Source: Gammaproteobacteria bacterium
Lineage (GTDB): Bacteria > Pseudomonadota > Gammaproteobacteria > DSM-26407
Length of the DNA: 6,577 bases
Direction of reading: 5' to 3'
NCBI GenBank assembly: GCA_028694565.1
Contig: JAQVKR010000159.1
Span: forward strand, 1 to 6,577
The notes under the pieces are model-generated. The model searched no databases. It was not told the DNA's origin and worked only from the letters and a program-made list of their open reading frames with translations. Made by a program: the position numbers and the translations under genes. Shown in pieces: positions 1-5,146 of the stretch. Each line of letters begins with the position of its first letter. The stretch's first letter is position 1.

Positions 1-1229
1 GCCCCCGGCCTCGCCGGCCGCGACACGGGTGCGGCGGATGTAGTCCAGCAGTATGTCTTGCCGTGGTCCACGTGGCCCATGATGGTCACCACCGGGGCGC
101 GCGGGGACTCCTCGCCCTTGGCCTCGGCGGCGGCCACCACCTCCTGCTCCAGGGCGTTCTCCCGGAGCAGCTTGGCGGTATGGCCCATCTCCTCCACCAC
201 GAGCACGGCGGTCTCCTGGTCGATCACCTGGTTGATGGTGGCCATGGCCCCCATCTTCATCAGGGTCTTGATCAGGTCCGCGGCCTTCACCGACATCTTC
301 TGGGCCAGTTCGGCCACGGTGATGGTCTCGGGGATGGTCACCTCGCGCACCACCGGCTGGGTGGGCATGGAGAAGCCACCCCGGGTCTCCAGGGTGGAGG
401 GGCGGCCCCGGCTCGGCTTGCCCCGGCCACGCCGTCCGGTCTTGCCCGGCGCGACATGCAGCTCGTCCCACCCGCCGGCCGCCTTGCCGGCGCGGCCGCG
501 CCGCGCGCCACGCCCCTCTTCGGCCTTGCGCACGGGTTTCTCCGCCTCGGCCTTGCGCCGTGGCTTCTCCTCCTCGCCCTTGCGCACCGGCTTCTCCGCG
601 GCCGCCGGCGCTGCCGGCCCGGCTTTCTGCCGTGCCGCTTCCTCGGCCTTCAGGCGGGCCTCCTCCTCGGCCTTCAGGCGGGCCTCCTCCTCGGACTTGA
701 GGCGGGCCTCCTCCTCGGCCTTGAGATGCGCCTCCTCCTCGGCCTTCAGGCGGGCCTCCTCCTCGGCCTTCAGGCGGGCTTCCTCCTCGGCCTTGAGGCG
801 GGCCGCCTCGTCCTCGCGGCGGCGCTGGGCGCCTTCGAAAACCGCCCGCTCCTCCGATTCGCGGCGCTCGCGCTCCGCGGTCACCTCGGCCAGCTGCTCG
901 GCCTCCATGGCCTGGACCACGCTGCGCTTCACGTAGGTGCGCTTCTTGCGCACCTCCACCGCCACGGTCTTGGTCGTGCGTTCACGGCCCTGCCCGCTCG
1001 CGATCTTGAGCTCGCTCACCTCGCGGCGCTTGAGGGTGATTTTCCTGGGTTCTGCCGCGGCTTCACCGTGGTTGCGCTTCAGGTAGGTGAGCAGCTTTTG
1101 CTTTTCCTCGTCGCTGACGGATGCATCGGGCCCAGCGACCTGGACGCCCGCCTCGTCCAGCTGCGTGAGCAGCCGGTCGACAGGAACGCCCACGACCTCA
1201 GCCAACTGTTTGACGGTGACTTCTGACAT
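1..1229 (-). CDS. infB: Translation initiation factor IF2, N-terminal part (partial, frameshifted near window edge)
   Basis: IF2 is the GTPase that brings initiator fMet-tRNA to the 30S subunit and promotes 50S joining in the cytoplasm. The ATG at 1229 is preceded by a GGGAGAAG ribosome-binding site with a 6-base spacer. Residues 1 to about 52 (starting [20 protein letters not shown]) form the first IF2_N module. A basic IF2-associated stretch follows (about 60-105), then a charged linker with two tandem repeats (about 140-240). A second IF2_N-like module lies at about 310-375 ([20 protein letters not shown]). The G domain begins at residues 379-392 with [13 protein letters not shown], the G1 loop. 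Directly after this threonine the frame shifts: the conserved continuation [17 protein letters not shown] is read in another frame from base 51 down to base 1. Switch regions, later G motifs and the C-terminal fMet-tRNA-binding domains lie outside the window. The gene starts 43 bases after nusA, so the two are very likely cotranscribed. Identity is certain; the integrity of the frame is not. Confidence 0.97.
   Translation of the reverse strand, partial: MSEVTVKQLAEVVGVPVDRLLTQLDEAGVQVAGPDASVSDEEKQKLLTYLKRNHGEAAAEPRKITLKRREVSELKIASGQGRERTTKTVAVEVRKKRTYVKRSVVQAMEAEQLAEVTAERERRESEERAVFEGAQRRREDEAARLKAEEEARLKAEEEARLKAEEEAHLKAEEEARLKSEEEARLKAEEEARLKAEEAARQKAGPAAPAAAEKPVRKGEEEKPRRKAEAEKPVRKAEEGRGARRGRAGKAAGGWDELHVAPGKTGRRGRGKPSRGRPSTLETRGGFSMPTQPVVREVTIPETITVAELAQKMSVKAADLIKTLMKMGAMATINQVIDQETAVLVVEEMGHTAKLLRENALEQEVVAAAEAKGEESPRAPVVTIMGHVDHGKTYCWTTSAAPVSRPARPG
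51..56 (-). other. Apparent -1 frameshift inside infB after the P-loop
   Basis: On the minus strand the codons GGC AAG ACA (G-K-T) are followed by TA and then CTG CTG GAC TAC, which reads L-L-D-Y in the next frame. IF2 proteins normally read GKT-S-L-L-D, so the serine codon has two bases instead of three. Adding one base, for example making it TCA, restores an open conserved frame to the window edge. No slippery heptamer of the programmed type is visible. A read or assembly error close to a contig end is the simplest explanation, because infB is essential in bacteria. Confidence 0.85.
516..596 (-). repeat. Three-copy 27-base tandem repeat in the infB linker
   Basis: The core CCTTGCG recurs on the plus strand at 524, 551 and 578, giving an exact 27-base period. 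On the coding strand it specifies three 9-residue units, [18 protein letters not shown] and EKPVRKAEE (residues about 212-238 of IF2). The units alternate acidic and basic residues with a proline and probably form a flexible charged linker. The copies are imperfect at the DNA level, which points to an older duplication than the neighbouring 24-base repeat. Confidence 0.85.
637..804 (-). repeat. Seven-copy 24-base tandem repeat in infB (ARLKAEEE units)
   Basis: Seven contiguous 24-base units run from 637 to 804, and three differ from the rest by only one or two bases. The variants are an ARLKSEEE unit (685-708), an AHLKAEEE unit (709-732) and a terminal ARLKAEEA unit (637-660). They encode residues about 143-198 of IF2, between the two IF2_N modules. 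The pattern of small and leucine residues against K/R and E predicts a long single charged alpha-helix or coiled coil. Because the period is a multiple of three, copy number can change without breaking the frame. Length variation in this linker is well known in IF2. Confidence 0.95.
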
Positions 1230-1272
1230 ATTCAACTTCTCCCGCGCCCAAGACAGGTGCGCATCTTCGACG

Positions 1273-2778
1273 TTACTGCTCGTCGGCAAACCAGGGGGCG
1301 CGCGCGGTCATGATGAGGCTGGCGGCGCGCTCCGCGTCCATGCCCTCGATCTCGAGCAACTCATCCACCGACTGCTCCGCCAGGTCGTCCATCGTGACGA
1401 TGCCGCGGCTGGCCAGCAGATAGGCGAGATGGCGATCCATGCCCTCCATGGTCAGCAGATCCTCGGCCGGCTCGGAGGACTCCAGCTGCTCCTCGGAGAC
1501 GATGGCCTGGGTGAGCAGGACGTCACGGGCACGGTTGCGCAGTTCGTTGACGATATCCTCGTCGAACTCCTCGATCTCCATCATCTCGTTGATGGGGACG
1601 TAGGCCACTTCCTCGAGCGTGGAGAACCCCTCCTGGGCGAGGATGGTAGCCACTTCCTCATCCACATCAAGCTGGTCCATGAAATTCCTGACCAGCGCCG
1701 CGGCTTCGCTTTCGCTCTTGGCCTCGGCCTGCTCGACGCTCATCACGTTCAGCACCCAGCCGGTGAGCTCGCTCGCCAGCCGGACATTCTGCCCGCTGCG
1801 GCCGATGGCCTGGGACAGCTGCTCTTCGGCCACCGCCACATCCATGGCGTGGGAGTCCTCGTCCACGACGATGGAGACCACTTCCGCCGGGGACATGGCG
1901 TTGATGACGAACTGGGCCGGGTTCTCGTCCCAGAGCACGATGTCCACCCGCTCGCCGGACAGCTCGCCGGAAACGGCCTGGACCCGCGAACCGCGCATGC
2001 CCACGCAGGCGCCCACCGGATCGATGCGGGGATCGTTGGACTTCACCGCGATCTTGGCCCGGGAGCCGGGATCGCGGGCGGCGCCGCGGATCTCGATGAG
2101 CTCCTCGCCGATCTCGGGCACCTCGATCTTGAACAGCTCCACCAGCATCTCCGGCCGGGTGCGGCTGACGAACAGCTGCGGTCCCCGGGGCTCGGAGCGG
2201 ACGTCGTAGAGGTAGCCGCGCAGGCGATCGCCGGGGCGCACCGCCTCGCGCGGGATCATGTCCTCGCGGGAGATGAAGCCCTCGGCATTGTTGCCCAGGT
2301 CCAGCACCACGGTGCCGCGCTCGGCCTTCTTGACCACGCCCATCACCAAGGTGCCCACGCGATCCTGGAAGGCGTCGACCACCCGCGCCCGCTCGGCCTC
2401 GCGCACCTTCTGCACGATGACCTGCTTGGCGGTCTGGGCCGCGATGCGCCCGAAGGCGATGGATTCCATCGGCTCTTCCACCGCCCCTCCCGGCTCGATG
2501 CCGGGGACGCGCTGGCGGGCCTCTTCCAGCGACAGCTGCGCCTCGGGATTCTCGATGCCCTCCTCGGCCTCGACCTCGGGATCAACCACCTCCCAGCGGC
2601 GGAAGGTCCGGTAGTCCCCGGTCTTGCGGTCGATGGCGACCCGCACATCGATGTCGCCACCGTGGCGCTTCTTGGTGGCCGTGGCGAGCGCCGCCTCCAG
2701 CGCAGCGAAGATCACGTCCTTGTCGACGCCCTTCTCGTTGGAGACCGCCTCAACAACCAACAAAACCTCTTTGCTCAT
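1273..2778 (-). CDS. nusA: Transcription termination/antitermination factor NusA
   Basis: NusA binds RNA polymerase and nascent RNA, promotes pausing and hairpin-dependent termination, and takes part in rRNA and phage antitermination complexes. The 501-residue product is close to the 495 of E. coli. The polymerase-binding N-terminal domain covers about 1-130 ([20 protein letters not shown]), followed by an S1 RNA-binding domain at about 136-203. Two KH domains follow, KH1 with GMRG at 260-263 and KH2 with GRSG at 326-329. Two acidic helix-hairpin-helix repeats lie at about 366-418 and 440-490, the proteobacterial C-terminal extension that contacts the alpha subunit and autoinhibits RNA binding. 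The ATG at 2778 has a GAGGCGG ribosome-binding site just upstream. It starts 35 bases after the rimP stop and is followed by infB after 43 bases. Nothing is missing or broken. Confidence 0.98.
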   Translation of the reverse strand: MSKEVLLVVEAVSNEKGVDKDVIFAALEAALATATKKRHGGDIDVRVAIDRKTGDYRTFRRWEVVDPEVEAEEGIENPEAQLSLEEARQRVPGIEPGGAVEEPMESIAFGRIAAQTAKQVIVQKVREAERARVVDAFQDRVGTLVMGVVKKAERGTVVLDLGNNAEGFISREDMIPREAVRPGDRLRGYLYDVRSEPRGPQLFVSRTRPEMLVELFKIEVPEIGEELIEIRGAARDPGSRAKIAVKSNDPRIDPVGACVGMRGSRVQAVSGELSGERVDIVLWDENPAQFVINAMSPAEVVSIVVDEDSHAMDVAVAEEQLSQAIGRSGQNVRLASELTGWVLNVMSVEQAEAKSESEAAALVRNFMDQLDVDEEVATILAQEGFSTLEEVAYVPINEMMEIEEFDEDIVNELRNRARDVLLTQAIVSEEQLESSEPAEDLLTMEGMDRHLAYLLASRGIVTMDDLAEQSVDELLEIEGMDAERAASLIMTARAPWFADEQ

Positions 2779-2813
2779 AGCTACCGCCTCAATCTGCCTC
2801 AGCAGGCCTCAAA

Positions 2814-3272
2814 TCAGGTCGTCTCGGGTACCAGGTTGGCCTTGTCGATACCCGATAACGGAAGCTCGTACTCGACTTCCTCGTCGATGACGATAACCTT
2901 GTCCCCGCGAACACCGGCCAGCGCGCCGGAAAACTTCCGCCGCCCCTCGATGGGCAGCGCCATGCGGATGCGCACCCGGTTTCCGACGTACCGCTCGTAG
3001 TGCTCGCGCTTGAACAGCGGCCGATCGAGCCCCGGGGAGGAGATCTCGAGGGCGTACTGGCCGCGGATGGGATCCTCCACGTCGAGCATGCCGCTGACCT
3101 GGTGGCTGACCGCCTCGCAGTCGTCCAGCGTGATCCCCTGCTCGGAGTCGATGTAGATCCGCACGAGCGACCGCCTGCCCTGTGACAGGTGCTCGATACC
3201 CAGCAGCTCGTAACCCATGGCGGTCACGGTCGGCTCGATGATTCGCTGTAGTTCGGATGCCTTCCGGCTCAA
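2814..3272 (-). CDS. rimP: Ribosome maturation factor RimP (TTG start)
   Basis: RimP is a cytoplasmic factor needed for maturation of the 30S subunit, where it binds the subunit and helps S12 incorporation. From the TTG at 3272 the protein has 152 residues, the usual length for the family, and begins MSRKASELQRIIEPTVTAMG. The N-terminal alpha/beta domain includes YELLGIEHL and the conserved stretch ALEISSPGLDRPL (74-86). The C-terminal SH3-like barrel covers about 90-148. No ATG is available near the expected N terminus. TTG is preferred because a GGTGA ribosome-binding site (3282-3278) sits 5 bases upstream; a GTG at 3281 would add only three residues but would overlap that site. The frame stays open upstream, but that part is atypical and runs back through the leader terminator. 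rimP heads the nusA-infB operon. The identity is certain and the exact start fairly so. Confidence 0.95.
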   Translation of the reverse strand: MSRKASELQRIIEPTVTAMGYELLGIEHLSQGRRSLVRIYIDSEQGITLDDCEAVSHQVSGMLDVEDPIRGQYALEISSPGLDRPLFKREHYERYVGNRVRIRMALPIEGRRKFSGALAGVRGDKVIVIDEEVEYELPLSGIDKANLVPETT

Positions 3273-3277
3273 CCCAG

Positions 3278-3282
3278 TCACC
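3278..3282 (-). promoter_or_regulatory. Ribosome-binding site deciding the rimP TTG start
   Basis: GGTGA on the minus strand matches the 3' part of the anti-Shine-Dalgarno complement and lies 5 bases before TTG 3272. It falls just after the T-run of the leader terminator, so folding of that hairpin could also influence access to the site. Confidence 0.55.
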
Positions 3283-3286
3283 CAGG

Positions 3287-3314
3287 AAAAAAAAATGGGC
3301 ACAAGGCCCACTTT
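3287..3314 (-). terminator. Intrinsic terminator in the rimP leader, candidate attenuator
   Basis: On the minus strand AAAGTGGGC (3314-3306) pairs with GCCCATTTT (3300-3292) around the loop CTTGT. The 9-bp stem includes one G-U pair, and nine consecutive T (3295-3287) start within its 3' arm. This is a standard Rho-independent terminator. It lies inside the leader of rimP, only 14 bases before the proposed start codon, so any transcript of rimP-nusA-infB from upstream must pass it. In E. coli the equivalent operon carries leader terminators and is autoregulated by NusA, so attenuation is the likely role. No space is left for a promoter between it and rimP. Confidence 0.85.
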
Positions 3315-3323
3315 GAGTTCAGA

Positions 3324-3341
3324 CCGCCCCGTTCGGAGCGG
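3324..3341 (-). other. Leader hairpin upstream of the attenuator
   Basis: On the minus strand CCGCTCC (3341-3335) can pair with GGGGCGG (3330-3324) around the loop GAAC, giving seven pairs with one G-U. It lies 9 bases upstream of the terminator stem and has no T-run of its own. It could be a pause hairpin or part of an alternative fold, but in such GC-rich DNA chance hairpins are common. Confidence 0.4.
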
Positions 3342-3422
3342 CGCTTGACCGCCGGCGGCCGGGTTGCGCCGGTTACCCTCACCCGCGCGCCGCCGCCAGC
3401 CGGAGCCATTCTGAGGAGCCCC

Positions 3423-3442
3423 GGCCCGCCCGTCGGCGGGCC
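3423..3442 (-). other. Perfect GC-rich hairpin downstream of the tRNA terminator
   Basis: On the minus strand GGCCCGCC pairs with GGCGGGCC around the loop GACG, eight perfect GC pairs. After one G-G mismatch the stem can extend by CCC/GGG. It begins 14 bases past the end of the tRNA terminator and has no T-run. It may stabilise the start of the leader, cause pausing, or act as a backup 3' barrier for the tRNA precursor. Its role is not shown by the sequence. Confidence 0.5.
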
Positions 3443-3455
3443 CGGGAACCCCTAA

Positions 3456-3479
3456 CAAAAAGCCCCTCTGAAGGGGCTT
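3456..3479 (-). terminator. Intrinsic terminator after the initiator tRNA
   Basis: On the minus strand AAGCCCCT (3479-3472) pairs perfectly with AGGGGCTT (3467-3460) around the loop TCAG, followed by TTTG (3459-3456) and further T. It begins 13 bases after the tRNA CCA end. It should end most tRNA transcripts, with read-through feeding rimP-nusA-infB, since no clear promoter is seen between it and rimP. Confidence 0.85.
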
Positions 3480-3492
3480 CTTGTCAAAACCT

Positions 3493-3569
3493 TGGTAGCG
3501 GGGGCAGGATTTGAACCTGCGACCTTCGGGTTATGAGCCCGACGAGCTGCCAGACTGCTCCACCCCGCA
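3493..3569 (-). tRNA. Initiator tRNA-fMet (anticodon CAT), metY-like
   Basis: This 77-base tRNA delivers formyl-methionine to the ribosomal P site at initiation. The initiator marks are present: anticodon CAT at 3535-3533 in the loop CTCATAA, three consecutive G-C pairs (GGG/CCC) at the base of the anticodon stem, and an A11-U24 pair in the D stem. The T arm is GCAGG-TTCAAAT-CCTGC. CCA is encoded at 3495-3493. Bases 2-7 (GCGGGG) pair with 66-71 (CCCCGC). Position 1 is U and position 72 is U, so the end is unpaired as an initiator requires, but it is not the C1-A72 mismatch of E. coli. Its place just before rimP-nusA-infB matches metY of E. coli, and its own promoter and terminator flank it. 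Confidence 0.97.
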
Positions 3570-3582
3570 TCAGAGGACTGGT

Positions 3583-3611
3583 ATTCTAGTGGCACGCCTG
3601 CCCGAGCGCAA
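3583..3611 (-). promoter_or_regulatory. Sigma70-type promoter for the initiator tRNA
   Basis: On the minus strand a -35-like TTGCGC (3611-3606) and a -10-like TAGAAT (3588-3583, one mismatch to TATAAT) are separated by exactly 17 bases. The tRNA 5' end lies 13 bases after the -10 box, leaving a short leader of about 6-7 bases for RNase P to remove. The box lies in the 78-base gap after nuoN and probably also drives part of rimP-nusA-infB expression through terminator read-through. Confidence 0.7.
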
Positions 3612-3647
3612 CCCCTTCACCCCTCTCCGGGGCAGATATTTCCCTTT

Positions 3648-5084
3648 TCAGAGCCCGAATGCGCTGTTGCAGACGGCGAACAGCGCGCCCGGGAAGATGC
3701 CCAGCGCCAGCAGCGCCAGCCCGTTGGCGCTGATCACCAGCCGCAGGTCGCCACCGGCCTCGAGCGGGGCGGCGTCCTGGGCCGGCTCGAAGTACATCAG
3801 CCGCACCACCCGCAGGTAGTAGAACGCGCCGATGACGGAAAACACCACCGCCACCACGGCCAGCCAGACCAGGTCCGCGCCCACCGCCGCCTGCAGCACC
3901 GCCAGCTTGGCGTAGAAGCCCACCGTGGGGGGCACTCCGGCCATGGAGAACATCAGCACCAGCATGATGAAGGCGAACCACGGACTGCGCGCCCCCAGCC
4001 CCCGGAAATCCTCCAGGCGGTCGGCCTCGAAGCCGTTGCGGGAGAGCAGGATGATCATGCCGAACCCGCCGGCCGCCGTCAGCGCGTAGGTGACCGCGTA
4101 GAACATGGCCGCCGAGTACCCCATCGCGGTTCCGGAGAGAACGCCGAGCAGCAGGAAACCCATGTGGGAGATGGTGGAGTAGGCCAGCATCCGCTTCAGG
4201 TTGGTCTGGGCGATGGCGATCACGTTGCCCACCGCGAGCGAGAGGATGACCAGCACCACCAGCAGCCCCTCCCAATGGGGCTGCAGCCCGCCCAACCCCT
4301 CGGCCAGCAGGCGGATCACCATGGCGAAGGCGGCCACCTTGGGGGCGCTGCCCACGAACAGGGTGACCGGCGTGGGCGCACCCTCGTAGACATCGGGCAC
4401 CCACATGTGGAACGGCACCGCCCCGAACTTGAAGCCGATGCCCACCACCAGGAACACCAGGCCGAACTGGAACACCAGCCCGCCCTCGCCGGCCGCGGTG
4501 CTCTCCGCCACCCGGGCCAGGTCCAGGCTGCCGGTGGCGCCGTAGAGCATGGACATGCCGTAGAGCAGCATGCCCGAGGCCAGGGCGCCGGTGACGAAGT
4601 ACTTCATGGCCGCCTCGGAGGCCTGCGACGAGTCGCGGTTGAAGGCCACCAGCGCGTAGAGGGACAGCGACAGCAGTTCCAGGCCCAGGTACACCAGCAG
4701 CAGGTTGCGGGCGGAGATCATCACCATCATGCCGAGCACGGCGAACAGGCCGAGCACGAAGAACTCCCCGCGCAGCAGTTCCCGCACCCGCAGGTAGTCG
4801 CGGGAGTAGAGAAAGGCCAGGAACACGGTCAGGTAGATGAAGGCCTTGAGCACGTGCCCCACGTCATCGGCCACGAACATGCCGCTGAAGGTGACGGCCG
4901 TCCCGGCGCCGTACTGGCCGAGGCTGAGCACCGCCGCCCCGACCAGGGTGGCCTGGGAGAGCAGGTAGGTGACCACCCGGGTGCGATCATTGAGAAACAG
5001 ATCCAGCACCAGGACCAGGCAGGCCATGGCCAGCACGAACATCTCCGGCAGGGCCGGGCTGAACTGGGGCACTTCGAAGCTCAT
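3648..5084 (-). CDS. nuoN: NADH-quinone oxidoreductase subunit N
   Basis: NuoN is one of three antiporter-like membrane subunits of respiratory complex I and forms a proton channel in the inner-membrane arm, coupling NADH oxidation by quinone to proton export. The product has 478 residues, compared with 485 in E. coli, and is hydrophobic throughout with about 14 predicted helices. Key charged residues are visible: E136 in [15 protein letters not shown] (TM5), K219 in [19 protein letters not shown] (TM7), K249 in GSAPKVAAF (TM8) and K393 in GFYAKLAVL (TM12). The ATG at 5084 has a strong GGAGG site 4 bases upstream. It follows nuoM after 62 bases and is the usual last gene of the nuo operon; the tRNA promoter follows it. 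The gene is complete and intact. Confidence 0.98.
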   Translation of the reverse strand: MSFEVPQFSPALPEMFVLAMACLVLVLDLFLNDRTRVVTYLLSQATLVGAAVLSLGQYGAGTAVTFSGMFVADDVGHVLKAFIYLTVFLAFLYSRDYLRVRELLRGEFFVLGLFAVLGMMVMISARNLLLVYLGLELLSLSLYALVAFNRDSSQASEAAMKYFVTGALASGMLLYGMSMLYGATGSLDLARVAESTAAGEGGLVFQFGLVFLVVGIGFKFGAVPFHMWVPDVYEGAPTPVTLFVGSAPKVAAFAMVIRLLAEGLGGLQPHWEGLLVVLVILSLAVGNVIAIAQTNLKRMLAYSTISHMGFLLLGVLSGTAMGYSAAMFYAVTYALTAAGGFGMIILLSRNGFEADRLEDFRGLGARSPWFAFIMLVLMFSMAGVPPTVGFYAKLAVLQAAVGADLVWLAVVAVVFSVIGAFYYLRVVRLMYFEPAQDAAPLEAGGDLRLVISANGLALLALGIFPGALFAVCNSAFGL

Positions 5085-5111
5085 GCAACCTCCGGGTTAC
5101 ATCACGCCAGC

Positions 5112-5138
5112 GACGGCGCGCGGGGTGCGCGTCCCGTC
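5112..5138 (-). other. Imperfect hairpin in the nuoM-nuoN spacer
   Basis: Within the 62-base gap between nuoM and nuoN, GACGG at 5138-5134 pairs with CCGTC at 5116-5112 on the minus strand, and an inner GCGC/GCGC pairing adds to the stem with a small bulge. There is no T-run, so it is not an intrinsic terminator. It could stabilise upstream mRNA ends or mark differential expression of the two cistrons, but chance is plausible in this GC-rich sequence. Confidence 0.35.
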
Positions 5139-5146
5139 CGGGTTCC

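Noticed and set aside
907..909. Internal ATG in infB as the start of a shorter IF2 isoform, as known in E. coli.
   Set aside because: No good ribosome-binding site precedes it; an isoform may exist but the sequence does not show where it starts.
1087..3000. A 637-residue open frame on the plus strand opposite nusA, and a 399-residue frame at 4164-5363 opposite nuoN/nuoM.
   Set aside because: They lie antisense to well-recognised genes, are rich in His, Gln, Gly and Leu as expected from the complement of GC-rich codons, and show no recognisable domain. They are shadows.
3345..3350. TTGACC on the plus strand as a -35 box of an antisense promoter.
   Set aside because: No -10-like hexamer lies 16-19 bases downstream, and no plus-strand gene follows.
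2814..3458. Extension of rimP by 62 residues to a TTG at 3458.
   Set aside because: The extension crosses the attenuator and starts inside the tRNA terminator; its residues do not resemble RimP, and the family length is reached from TTG 3272.
3617..3635. A CCCC/GGGG hairpin downstream of nuoN as a terminator.
   Set aside because: The stem is only about four pairs and no T-run follows on the minus strand.
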